This document shows positions 54,094-61,830 of a stretch of 64,000 bases of DNA, one piece after another (positions within the stretch are counted from its first letter, which is position 1; every line of letters starts with the position of its first letter). This DNA comes from Corallococcus sp. EGB (GTDB lineage Bacteria; Myxococcota; Myxococcia; Myxococcales; Myxococcaceae). The notes under the pieces were generated by a model. It had not been told where the DNA came from, did no database searches, and saw only the letters and a list, made by a program, of their open reading frames with translations. The DNA is taken from contig NZ_CP079946.1 in NCBI RefSeq assembly GCF_019968905.1, forward strand, positions 4,464,001 through 4,528,000, written 5' to 3'. Made by a program: the position numbers and the translations under genes.

Positions 54094-54875
54094 GCCAGGA
54101 ACGCGAGACCCGCAGTGGCGACGCGGCGTGGCAATCAAAGCGGACTGGGGCCCACGGTTCCCGGACCTCCATGAGGCCCCCCTCCGGACCGGCGCGCTCT
54201 AAACCTGTCCGACAGTCGGACAAGTGGCGGCAGTCCCAACCCGTCCAACAGTCCGACAGGTCGCCGCGCAGCCCCGAACCCGTCCGACAGTCGGACAGGT
54301 TTCCGTGGCCAGGTGACGCGGCCAGTCCCATGCGAATCATCCGCAGGGGAGCATCAGCCCAGGAGGACCGCCGCAGGGCCTCGAACCTGTCGGACCATCG
54401 GGCCGGTTCCGGCCGTGGTCCGAACACAGGTCCAAGTGGAGGTCCCGGCCTGCCCGGCGATTGGACCCATTCGCACCGAAAGCCCGTCCTGTCCCGCTGT
54501 AGGACCGGTTCATGCGGTGGCGTTGACCTGTCAGACAGTCGGACGGGTTCGTGCGGTGACGGCGGCTTGTCGGACAGTCGGACCAGTTCAAGCGCTAGTC
54601 CACGCCTAGCCGGCGAACGGACCCAGTCCCACTGGAAGCCCGACCTGTCCGACTGTCGGACCGGTTCATTCGACGGCGGCGGCTTGTCGGACAGTCAGAC
54701 CGGTTCGTGCGGTGATGCGGACTTGTCCGACTGTCGGACAGGTTTTTTGGGTGCGCCTCCGCCGGGGAGCCCTCGCGGGATTCTCCCTTTCTCATCCGGT
54801 TGGACGGAGTGCATCTCCGTGGGCCTGGTGCACTGCGGGTGTCTTCGCTCGAGCCTTGATGGAGTCGTGCGATGA
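54090..54875 (+). CDS. Possible repeat-encoded protein between binding protein and permease
   Basis: A continuous frame of 261 codons. It begins with ATG inside the stop of the binding-protein gene (ATGA) and ends with TGA inside the permease start (ATGA), as a translationally coupled gene would. Its product is low-complexity: PVRQSD copies first, then copies of LSDCRTGSCG every 13 residues. Against it: the palindromes are read in one frame in the first three units and in another later on; the repeat gives LSD(C/S)RTG on both strands; third-position G/C bias is weaker than in neighbours; and no family is recognised. It may be only an inserted repeat segment. Confidence 0.33.
   Translation: MSQERETRSGDAAWQSKRTGAHGSRTSMRPPSGPARSKPVRQSDKWRQSQPVQQSDRSPRSPEPVRQSDRFPWPGDAASPMRIIRRGASAQEDRRRASNLSDHRAGSGRGPNTGPSGGPGLPGDWTHSHRKPVLSRCRTGSCGGVDLSDSRTGSCGDGGLSDSRTSSSASPRLAGERTQSHWKPDLSDCRTGSFDGGGLSDSQTGSCGDADLSDCRTGFLGAPPPGSPRGILPFSSGWTECISVGLVHCGCLRSSLDGVVR
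54205..54761. repeat. Array of palindromic repeats, GTCCGAC-W-GTCGGAC type
   Basis: At least nine clear copies of a palindrome close to TGTCCGAC-A/T-GTCGGACA, centred at 54214, 54250, 54289, 54396, 54498, 54537, 54576, 54654, 54693 and 54732, with further degenerate copies at 54459 and 54615. The eight units from 54450 to 54761 are on an exact 39-bp period. They form two blocks of four (156 bp); the first three units of each block agree at 91 of 117 positions by hand count. Every unit can form a hairpin in RNA of either strand. The array fills most of the space between two genes of one transporter operon. Confidence 0.9.
54724..54748 (+). terminator. Terminator-like last unit of the palindrome array
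   Basis: The final repeat unit, TGTCCGA-CTG-TCGGACA, is followed by GG and six T. A 7-bp stem plus T-run makes a passable intrinsic terminator on the plus strand, 124 nt upstream of the permease. It would reduce read-through from the binding-protein gene. Confidence 0.45.
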
Positions 54876-56530
54876 AGGGCCGGTGGATTGCATTGGCCTT
54901 GTGGCTTGTGCCGCTGCTGCTGTTCGCGGTGGTCCCGGTCGTGGCGCTGCTGGTGCGGGGCGTGGGGGCGGCGACCGAGGGACTGGGCCCGGTGCTTGCT
55001 TCGGAGGCCGGCGCGTTCGTGAACACGCTGGGGATTTCCCTGGGCGCGACGGCTTGGGCGTTGTGCCTGGGGGCCCCGCTGGCATTCCTGTTGTTCCGCA
55101 CGGACCTGCCCCTGCGTGGCGCGTTCACCGTGCTCTTCACACTGCCCTCCGCCATTCCCGCGTTCATCTGGGGCATGGGATGGCTGTCGCTCGCGAGCCC
55201 TCGCGCCGGATACTTGAACCGCATGCTGGGCGCGGAGGTGTTCAACCTCTATGGCGCCGCGGGCATCGCGTTCGTGGAGGGGCTGTCGGGATTGCCGCTG
55301 GTGCTGCTCGCGGGCGCCGCGGCGCTGCGGCGCGTGGATCCCGCGCTGGAGGAGGCCGCCCGCGTCTGTGGCGCTTCGCCGCTTCGCGCCGTGCTGAACA
55401 CCTCGGTGCCCCTGGTGCTGCCCGCGCTACTGTCGGGCGCGGTGATGGTGTTCCTCATGGCCGCGTCTTCGTTCGGCGTGCCCTACCTGCTCGGCGTGTC
55501 TGCTTCGCCGCCCACCCGCGTTCTCACCACGCGCATCTATGAACTGGTGCTGCTGGGCAGCGAGGAGGGATTGCCTCGTGCGGCGGTGCTCGCGTCGTTC
55601 CTCCTGCTGCTCACCCCGCTGGCGTTGGGGCTGACCTGGATGCTCGGCCGGAGCGGCAGGGTTCGCCTCAGCGCGGGCAAGGGCGTGTCGCCGCGGGTGC
55701 TCGCGCTGGGGCGCTGGCGAGTCTGGGCGCTCGTGGGCGTGGGGGGCACCGGTGGAGTGCTGGTGGTCCTGCCCCTGGTGGCAATCCTGCTGACGTCGCT
55801 GCAACGCAGCTTCGGCGCCTCGCTGTCGTGGGACTCGTTGACGCTGGCGCACTGGTCCGGTGTGCTTTGGGACTCGCGCACGTTACGGGCCACGGGGCGC
55901 AGCGTGATGCTCGCGGCGGGGGCGGGCCTGTGCGTCGTGGGGCTGGGACTTTCGGCTGCGCTGCTGCGACGGGCCTTCCGTCGAGGCGGCGCCGGCGTGG
56001 GGGCGATGGCGGTGTGGCCCTTCGCAGTGCCGGGCACGGTGCTGGCGCTCGCGTTGTTGGTGGCATTCTCCCGGGACTGGCGGCTGGTGGTCCTGGACCG
56101 CGTGGCATTCGTGCTGGCCCTGGCACACACCCCTTGGTTGATGCTCGTGGGCTATGTGGGGAAGTACCTGGCCCTGGGCGAACGCAACAGCTCCGAGGCT
56201 TTGGCCCAGGTGGATCCGTCCCTCGCGGAGGCCGCTCGCGTTGGCGGTGCCGGGCCTGCGCGGGCGTTCGTGGATGCGACGCTGCCGCTGCTGCGGCCGG
56301 CGCTCGTGGTGGCATTCGTGCTCACGTTCCTCGCTTGTGCCACGGAGATCACCCTCTCCGTGCTCCTGGTGCCCGCGGGCTCCGAGGTCCTGGGCACGTT
56401 GCTGTTCGAATTGCAGAGCTACGCGGATCCGGCCGCCGCCGCTGTGCTCGCGTGCGCGTTCGTGGCGCTGGTGGTGGCTGGACAGGCCGTGCTGGCGTGG
56501 GCTCGGCGTCGAGTGCCGGAGGTGCGGTGA
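54872..56530 (+). CDS. Iron-type ABC transporter permease (FbpB-like, duplicated)
   Basis: 552-residue membrane protein made of two permease halves (~1-265 and ~290-550), each with about six helices and an EAA loop: LEEAARVCGASPLRAVLNTS and LAEAARVGGAGPARAFVDAT. This fused architecture is typical of SfuB/FbpB ferric-iron permeases. The first helix is ALALWLVPLLLFAVVPVVAL. The ATG overlaps the stop of the preceding frame (ATGA) and its stop overlaps the ATPase start. Codon use is typical of the genome, unlike the region just upstream. Confidence 0.92.
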   Translation: MKGRWIALALWLVPLLLFAVVPVVALLVRGVGAATEGLGPVLASEAGAFVNTLGISLGATAWALCLGAPLAFLLFRTDLPLRGAFTVLFTLPSAIPAFIWGMGWLSLASPRAGYLNRMLGAEVFNLYGAAGIAFVEGLSGLPLVLLAGAAALRRVDPALEEAARVCGASPLRAVLNTSVPLVLPALLSGAVMVFLMAASSFGVPYLLGVSASPPTRVLTTRIYELVLLGSEEGLPRAAVLASFLLLLTPLALGLTWMLGRSGRVRLSAGKGVSPRVLALGRWRVWALVGVGGTGGVLVVLPLVAILLTSLQRSFGASLSWDSLTLAHWSGVLWDSRTLRATGRSVMLAAGAGLCVVGLGLSAALLRRAFRRGGAGVGAMAVWPFAVPGTVLALALLVAFSRDWRLVVLDRVAFVLALAHTPWLMLVGYVGKYLALGERNSSEALAQVDPSLAEAARVGGAGPARAFVDATLPLLRPALVVAFVLTFLACATEITLSVLLVPAGSEVLGTLLFELQSYADPAAAAVLACAFVALVVAGQAVLAWARRRVPEVR

Positions 56531-57564
56531 TGGCGGCCATCGTCCTGGAGGGACTGGTCAAGGCGTATGGCGCAACGCCCGTGGTGCGCGGCCTGAGCCT
56601 GCAGGTGGAGCAGGGCGAGTTCGTGTCGCTGCTGGGGCCTTCGGGCTGCGGGAAGACGACGACGCTGCGGATGCTCGCGGGACTGGAGCATCCGGACGCG
56701 GGCGTCATCCGACTGGCGGACGAAGTGGTCGCCGGCCCCGGCGTGCGCGTTCCCCCGGAGAAGCGCGGCCTGGGCATGGTCTTCCAGAGCTACGCCATCT
56801 GGCCGCATCGCAGCGTCGAGGCGAACGTCGCCTATCCCCTGGTGCTCCGGAAGGTACCTCGCCACGAGGTGGCAACCCGCGTGCGCGAAGCGCTGCGCTG
56901 GGTGCGGCTGGAGGCCTATGCGGCGCGAATGCCGCATGAGCTGTCCGGTGGACAGCTGCAACGCGTGGCGCTCGCGCGGGCGCTGGTGGCGGGTCCTCGC
57001 GTGCTGCTCTTGGACGAGCCCCTGTCGAACCTGGACGCTGCCCTGCGCGAGGAGCTGCGCGCGGAGATCGCCGCGCTGCGCGCCCGCCTGGGCACGACGC
57101 TCGTCTTCGTCACGCACGACCAGGGCGAGGCGCTGGCGCTGTCGGACCGCATCGCGGTGATGAACCGGGGCGTCATCGAACAGGTGGACACTCCGGAGCG
57201 GCTCTACCGCGAGCCCGCGACGCCGTTCGTCGCGGGGTTCGTCGGCGGCGCGAACGTGCTGCGGGGGGAGACCCGGGGTGGCGCCTTTCACTGCTCTGGG
57301 ACGGAGCTCTTGTTCGACCTGCCCTTGCAGGCGAAGCCCGGACCGGGAACGCTCGTCGTGCGCCCGGAGGACCTGGAGCTGGGTGCGACAGGAACGCCGC
57401 TGGTGCTCTCCGCCCGCCTGTTCCTGGGGCACGCCGCGGAGTACCGCTTCCCGGTCGGAGACGCTTTCCTGCGCGTCATCGGACCGGCGCTCGACGGTGT
57501 GCGCGCAGGGCAGACGCTCCGTGTCCGGGTGCGCAAGGCCACGGTCTTCGACGCGGGCCCTTGA
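56530..57564 (+). CDS. Iron-type ABC transporter ATP-binding protein (FbpC-like)
   Basis: 344 residues. ATPase domain with Walker A LLGPSGCGKTTTLRML, Q-loop GMVFQSYAIWPHRSV, signature LSGGQLQRVALARALV, Walker B VLLLDEPLSNLD and switch His in FVTHDQGEAL. The C-terminal ~100 residues (GPGTLVVRPEDLELG) form a TOBE-like regulatory domain, as in FbpC/PotA. It starts inside the permease stop (TGATG). Together with the binding protein and permease it completes an importer; the substrate remains inferred. Confidence 0.94.
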   Translation: MAAIVLEGLVKAYGATPVVRGLSLQVEQGEFVSLLGPSGCGKTTTLRMLAGLEHPDAGVIRLADEVVAGPGVRVPPEKRGLGMVFQSYAIWPHRSVEANVAYPLVLRKVPRHEVATRVREALRWVRLEAYAARMPHELSGGQLQRVALARALVAGPRVLLLDEPLSNLDAALREELRAEIAALRARLGTTLVFVTHDQGEALALSDRIAVMNRGVIEQVDTPERLYREPATPFVAGFVGGANVLRGETRGGAFHCSGTELLFDLPLQAKPGPGTLVVRPEDLELGATGTPLVLSARLFLGHAAEYRFPVGDAFLRVIGPALDGVRAGQTLRVRVRKATVFDAGP

Positions 57565-57567
57565 GGC

Positions 57568-58203
57568 TCAGTACAGCGTCGTCTTCACGCGCCCCGGCAG
57601 CTCGCGGTCGTACTCGCCGCCATCGAACGTGCCCTGGCTCAGCGCCTCGAGGATGGAGCCGGTGCTCGGGAGCTCGGCGCGGGCGACTTGCCGGCTCGAA
57701 TCCCAGAGCCCGGCGCGGATCAACGCGCGACCACACTGGAAGTAGACCGCCTCCACGGTGATGCGCAGCACGGAGCGCGGCGTCTTCCCCTCGTGGGTGA
57801 AGCGCTCCAGCAGCGCCGGCTCGATGACGATGCTCGCCCGGCCGTTGACGCGCAGGGTCTCATTCACGCCGGGGACGAAGAACAGCAGCGCGACGCGCGG
57901 ATCCGCCAGGATGTTCCGCAGCGAGTCGATGCGGTTGTTGCCCCGGCGGTCGGGCAGCAGCAGCGTGTGCGCGTCCTCGATGACCACGAACCCCGCGGGA
58001 TCCCCTCGGGGCGACGCATCCAGCCCTCCAGGGCCGGAGGTGGCGAGCACCATGAACGGCGAGTGCTCGATGAAGGGCCGGTACGCCGGGTGCAGGTGGT
58101 CCACCTCCTTGAAGACGGACTGCTTCACGGGCACCCCGTACAGGCGTTCGAGCGTCTCCACGTCCTTCACGGTCTCCATCCGGCTCACCCCCAGGGTGGC
58201 CAT
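57568..58203 (-). CDS. Pyridoxamine 5'-phosphate oxidase-like FMN-binding protein
   Basis: 211 residues of the split-barrel flavin-binding fold, of the MSMEG_1061/PPOX subgroup: FIEHSPFMVLATSGPGGLDA, PRGDPAGFVVIEDA, LLLPDRRGNNRIDSLRNIL and VALLFFVPGVNETLRVNGRA. It probably binds FMN or F420 and acts on an unknown substrate. It is divergent from the carboxymuconolactone-decarboxylase gene, with the candidate ECF41 promoter in the 93-nt gap. It converges with fbpC with 3 nt between stops. Confidence 0.88.
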   Translation of the reverse strand: MATLGVSRMETVKDVETLERLYGVPVKQSVFKEVDHLHPAYRPFIEHSPFMVLATSGPGGLDASPRGDPAGFVVIEDAHTLLLPDRRGNNRIDSLRNILADPRVALLFFVPGVNETLRVNGRASIVIEPALLERFTHEGKTPRSVLRITVEAVYFQCGRALIRAGLWDSSRQVARAELPSTGSILEALSQGTFDGGEYDRELPGRVKTTLY

Positions 58204-58223
58204 TATTGCCTTTTAAATGGCCA

Positions 58224-58251
58224 TGTCACACGCGGCACTGGCTGCGTCGTC
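58224..58251 (+). promoter_or_regulatory. Candidate ECF41-type promoter
   Basis: TGTCACA at 58224-58230 matches the -35 consensus reported for ECF41 sigma factors, and CGTC occurs 17 nt later (58248-58251; an overlapping CGTC at 58245 gives 14 nt). It is upstream of the carboxymuconolactone-decarboxylase gene, whose product and the downstream sigma factor form the usual ECF41 module. The consensus is recalled from the literature on the family; the spacing fit is approximate. Confidence 0.6.
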
Positions 58252-58296
58252 CTGGGGATGGAAGGGCACTTCGCCCCCCAGAACGAGGAGATACGC

Positions 58297-58758
58297 ATGA
58301 AGCCCAGGATGGATGCCTACGCGGTGGCGCCCGGAGCAGTCACTCTGATGGTTGAGTTCAGCAAGAAGGTGGAGGCGCTGGGCCTGGAGCCGAGCCTCCT
58401 GGAATTGATCAAGATCCGCTCGTCCCAGCTCAACGGCTGCGCCTACTGCCTCCACATGCACACCCGCGACGCCCGCGCCCAAGGAGAGACCGAGGAGCGC
58501 ATCTACCTGCTGGACGGGTGGCGTGAGTCACCGCTGTATACCGGACGCGAGCGGGCGGCCCTGGGCTGGATCGAGGCCCTGACGCTCATCTCCCAGACAC
58601 ACGCCCCGGATGAGGACTACGCTGCACTCAAGCCGCACTTCACCGAAGAGGAGATCGTGAAGCTGACCCTCATGATTGGTGTCATCAACTCCTGGAACCG
58701 GTTCGCCATCGGCTTCCGGGCCATCCACCCGGTGACCGCTCGCAGTGACGCCGCCTGA
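58297..58758 (+). CDS. Carboxymuconolactone decarboxylase / AhpD-like protein
   Basis: 153-residue alpha-helical protein of the CMD family. The core SSQLNGCAYCLHMHTRDAR contains the CxxC-x3-H motif of AhpD-type peroxidase partners, and the C-terminal half has VKLTLMIGVINSWNRFAIGF. GAGGAG lies 6 nt before the ATG. Its end overlaps the start of the following ECF41 sigma gene by 14 nt. CMD proteins are the standard genomic neighbours and targets of ECF41 factors, so this gene is probably controlled by that sigma factor. Confidence 0.93.
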   Translation: MKPRMDAYAVAPGAVTLMVEFSKKVEALGLEPSLLELIKIRSSQLNGCAYCLHMHTRDARAQGETEERIYLLDGWRESPLYTGRERAALGWIEALTLISQTHAPDEDYAALKPHFTEEEIVKLTLMIGVINSWNRFAIGFRAIHPVTARSDAA

Positions 58759-59623
58759 TTCAAATCCCGCGGACGTCTTCGACCCGCTCCGCCCCCGGCT
58801 GCTCCGCATCGCATACCGGATGCTGGGCATTGTCGCGGAGGCGGAGGACGTGGTGCAGGAGGCGTACCTCCGTTGGCACCAGACGAACCGCGACGCCGTG
58901 CGGGACGCCGAGGCCGTGCTCGTCCGCACGGTGACGCGCCTGTGTCTGGACGTCCTGAAGTCCGCGCGCGTGCGGCGCGAGGAGTACGTGGGGACCTGGC
59001 TTCCAGAGCCCATCATCGAGGCAGTGGAGGGCGACGACTTGACGCTGACCCTGATGATGGCCCTGGAGCGCCTGTCCCCGCTGGAGCGCGCCGCGTTCCT
59101 CCTTCACGACGTGTTCGGCATGGACTTCGAGCAGGTAGCGAAGGCCATCGACCGCGACCCCGCCGCGTGCCGGCAGCTCGCCAGCCGGGCGCGGGCCCAC
59201 GTGCAGGAGGCCCGGCCCCGCTTCCCCGTGACGGAGGCGAAGGGCCACGAGCTGGCCTCGGCGTTCCATGCCGCGTCCCGGAGTGGGGACACGCAGGCGC
59301 TCCAGGCTCTGCTGGCCCAGGACGTCATCCTGTACGCCGACGGCGGCGGCAAGGCGAAGGCGGTCCTCAATCCCGTCCATGGCCGGGAGAAGCTGCTGCG
59401 CTTCTTCGAAGGCTTGTCGCGCATTCCGGCCGTGAACTCGGCGCAGCTCGTGTACGAGGGCGCCATCGACGGCCTGCCCGCGTACGTCACGCTGGATTCG
59501 AATGGAATGCTGCAGACCACGGCGCTCGAGATCGAGGACGGCCGCATCGTCGCGCTCTACGTCACGCGCAACCCCGACAAGCTGAAGGGCATCCGGCGCG
59601 CGGTGGTGGGCGAGCCGTCATAG
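58745..59623 (+). CDS. ECF41-family RNA polymerase sigma factor (SigJ-like)
   Basis: 292 residues. Sigma region 2 (LLRIAYRMLGIVAEAEDVVQ) and region 4 (LSPLERAAFLLHDVFGMDFE) are followed by a C-terminal SnoaL-like domain (~165-285), which in this family acts as a built-in regulator instead of an anti-sigma protein. The ECF41 marks are all present: WLPEP at 85-89 in the linker, DGGGK about 199-203, and NPDKL about 276-280. It starts with GTG inside the CMD gene. No anti-sigma gene is nearby, as expected. Confidence 0.94.
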   Translation: MTPPDSNPADVFDPLRPRLLRIAYRMLGIVAEAEDVVQEAYLRWHQTNRDAVRDAEAVLVRTVTRLCLDVLKSARVRREEYVGTWLPEPIIEAVEGDDLTLTLMMALERLSPLERAAFLLHDVFGMDFEQVAKAIDRDPAACRQLASRARAHVQEARPRFPVTEAKGHELASAFHAASRSGDTQALQALLAQDVILYADGGGKAKAVLNPVHGREKLLRFFEGLSRIPAVNSAQLVYEGAIDGLPAYVTLDSNGMLQTTALEIEDGRIVALYVTRNPDKLKGIRRAVVGEPS

Positions 59624-59629
59624 GAGGCT

Positions 59630-60523
59630 TCAGCCCGCGGCGAAGGATTCGCGCACGAAGTCCACGAACCGGAGCAGGGCGGGCGTGCCGCCGGCCTTGC
59701 GCCAGGCGATGACGGTGGTCGTCACCGGCGCGTCGTCCGGCAGGTCGATGAACACCACGCCCGAGTGGTGCTCCGTGTCGGGCGTGTGCGGCATGGGCGC
59801 GATGCCGAAGCCCGCGGAGACGAACCAGATCTTCGTCGCGACGTTCTGCGCGTACTGGCGCACCGTGGGGTCGACCCCCGCCTCGCGGAGCCGCTCGAAG
59901 AACGCCGCGTAGTAGTCCGGCGGCGCGACCCCGGGCTCCACGAGGACGAGCGGTTCATCCCGCAGGTCCTTCCACGCCACCGACTTTCGCTTCGCGAACG
60001 GGTGCCGTGAAGGCACCGCCAGCCGGAAGGGCTCACGCCGGATGAGGTGCGTGACGATGTCAGGCGGCATGCGCTCGCGAGGGCGCAGGATGCCCACGTC
60101 CAGCGTGCCCCGCTCCAGCGCCTCCAGCTGCCACGCGGAGGGGTGGTTGCTCAATTCGATGTGCACCCCGGGCGCCTTCTTCTGGAAGGCCCGGAGCATC
60201 GTCGCGAACCGGGGCGTCGCGAACGACGAGATGAGCCCCAGCACCAGCACGTCCTGTTCGCCCCGGGCCTGTCGCGCCGCGTGCTCCTGGAACCGCTTCG
60301 CTCGCTCCAACAGTTGGTGCGCTTCCGGCAGCAATTCGCGCCCCAGCTTGGTGAGGCGCACCGCGCGGCGCTCCCGTTCGAAGAGGGCCCCGCCCAGCTC
60401 GGCCTCGAACTTGCGGATCTGCTGGCTGAGCGGCGGCTGGGCGATGTGCAGGCGCTTCGCGGCGCGCGTGAAGCTGAGCTCCTCCGCGACCGCGACGAAG
60501 TACCGCAGGTGGCGCAGCTCCAT
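59630..60523 (-). CDS. LysR-family transcriptional regulator
   Basis: 297 residues: an N-terminal winged helix-turn-helix (MELRHLRYFVAVAEELSFTR, AAKRLHIAQPPLSQQIRKFE) and a type-2 periplasmic-fold effector domain (~90-295) with VLVLGLISSFATPRF and PSAWQLEALERGTLDVGILR. It resembles regulators of aromatic metabolism (BenM/CatM type) at the N-terminus. It is divergent from an MFS transporter, with palindromes between the two starts, so it likely regulates that transporter. A GTG at 60646 would add 41 unlikely residues. Confidence 0.93.
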   Translation of the reverse strand: MELRHLRYFVAVAEELSFTRAAKRLHIAQPPLSQQIRKFEAELGGALFERERRAVRLTKLGRELLPEAHQLLERAKRFQEHAARQARGEQDVLVLGLISSFATPRFATMLRAFQKKAPGVHIELSNHPSAWQLEALERGTLDVGILRPRERMPPDIVTHLIRREPFRLAVPSRHPFAKRKSVAWKDLRDEPLVLVEPGVAPPDYYAAFFERLREAGVDPTVRQYAQNVATKIWFVSAGFGIAPMPHTPDTEHHSGVVFIDLPDDAPVTTTVIAWRKAGGTPALLRFVDFVRESFAAG

Positions 60524-60525
60524 GG

Positions 60526-60577
60526 TCCATACGCTCCAGGTCTGGACTCCAGACCCAGGATATATTGGAAGTATGGA
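60526..60577. promoter_or_regulatory. LysR-type operators between regulator and MFS gene
   Basis: GGTCTGG-ACT-CCAGACC (60539-60555) is a perfect 7-bp dyad containing a T-N11-A core, the usual LysR box. A second symmetric pair, TCCATAC (60526-60532) and GTATGGA (60571-60577), encloses it. The 77-nt gap holds the start regions of both divergent genes. Operator function is inferred from form and position. Confidence 0.5.
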
Positions 60578-60600
60578 TGGGGGAGCGCTAGGCATGTCGC

Positions 60601-61830
60601 ATGGAGACCTCGTCCGCTTCGCTCCCCGCCGCCGTGGCCCAGACACACGCCGCGCCGATGGACCGCCGGCTGCTGTGGACGATGACGACGGCGACCGTGC
60701 TCGCGGTGGGCAATGTCTATTACAGCCAGCCGCTCCTGGGCGTCATCGCGCAGAGCTTCGGCCTGTCCGCCTCTGCTGTCGGCTCCGTGCCCATGATGTC
60801 GCAGTTGGGCTATGTGGCGGGGCTGGTGCTCCTGACGCCGCTGGGCGACGTGCTGGAGAAGCGCGGCCTGCTGGTGACGATGCTGGGGCTCGCGGCGGCG
60901 GCGCTCTTCGCGGCGGGGCTGGCGCCCACGTTCCCGCTGTTCCTGGCCGCCTGCGTGGCCATCGGCCTGACGTCCGTGCTCGTGCAGATCCTCATCCCGT
61001 TCGTCGCGGCGCTCAGCTCGCCCGAGGAGCGAGGGAGGAACCTGGGCGTCGTGCTCAGCGCCGCGCTGGTGGGCGTGCTCATCTCCCGCACGCTCAGCGG
61101 CTTCGTGGCGACGCACCTGGGCTGGCGAGGGATGTACTTCGCGGCCGGCGTGACCATGGTGGGCCTGGCGATGCTGCTGCGGCTGGGGCTGCCCAGCTAT
61201 GCATCCAACACGCGGCTGTCGTATCCACGCCTGCTGCATTCGCTGTGGGTGCTGCAGCGGGACGTGCCGGGGCTCCGGGCCATCGCGCTCACGGGCGCCC
61301 TGATGTACGCCGCGCTCTCCGCGTTCTGGGCCTCACTGGCGTTCTTCCTGGGCAGTGACGCGTACCACGAGGGGCCTGGGACGGCGGGCATGTTCGGTCT
61401 CATCGGGACGGTGGGGGCGCTCGCCGCGAACGTCACGGGGCGGCACGCGCAGCGCATCGGCGCGCGAAGGATCGTCCGGGTGTGCATCGTCACGATGCTG
61501 GCGGCGTTCGGGGTCTTCGCCGTCTTCGGAAAGCTGTGGGCGGGGCTCATCGCGGGCGTGGTGCTGCTGGACCTGGGGGCGCAGGCCGCCACGGTGTCCA
61601 ACCAGACGGAGCTGTACCGCCTGCACCCCACCGCGCAGACCCGCCTCAACACGCTCTACAAGATGTTCTACTTCGTGGGCGGGGCCTGCGGTTCGGCGCT
61701 GTCCGCCATCTCGTGGGATCACGCGGGCTGGCTGGGAGTGTGCGCCGTGGGCGGTGGGTTCCTGAGCCTCGCGTTCGTGTGGGAGCAGATCCAGGCGAGG
61801 AAGGTCGCGGCGTCCCCCGTCGTCACTTGA
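60601..61830 (+). CDS. Major facilitator superfamily transporter
   Basis: 409 residues with about twelve hydrophobic segments. The first is TATVLAVGNVYYSQPLLGVI, and the loop after helix 2 has LGDVLEKRGLLVTMLGLAAA (degenerate motif A). The N-terminal VYYSQPLLG is typical of a YfcJ/YdeE-like family of drug or sugar-efflux proteins. Substrate unknown. The ATG at 60601 has only weak upstream signals; ATG 60658 (MDRRLLW) is an alternative start. It overlaps the following convergent LysR gene by 8 nt. Confidence 0.92.
   Translation: METSSASLPAAVAQTHAAPMDRRLLWTMTTATVLAVGNVYYSQPLLGVIAQSFGLSASAVGSVPMMSQLGYVAGLVLLTPLGDVLEKRGLLVTMLGLAAAALFAAGLAPTFPLFLAACVAIGLTSVLVQILIPFVAALSSPEERGRNLGVVLSAALVGVLISRTLSGFVATHLGWRGMYFAAGVTMVGLAMLLRLGLPSYASNTRLSYPRLLHSLWVLQRDVPGLRAIALTGALMYAALSAFWASLAFFLGSDAYHEGPGTAGMFGLIGTVGALAANVTGRHAQRIGARRIVRVCIVTMLAAFGVFAVFGKLWAGLIAGVVLLDLGAQAATVSNQTELYRLHPTAQTRLNTLYKMFYFVGGACGSALSAISWDHAGWLGVCAVGGGFLSLAFVWEQIQARKVAASPVVT

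Noticed and set aside
54094-54868. CRISPR array
   Set aside because: Units are contiguous and palindromic with variable copies and no unique spacers; no cas genes are present.
54071-55245. Minus-strand genes in and beside the palindrome array
   Set aside because: Their LSDCRTG-rich products come from reading the palindromes backwards; they lack start signals and run into the permease gene.
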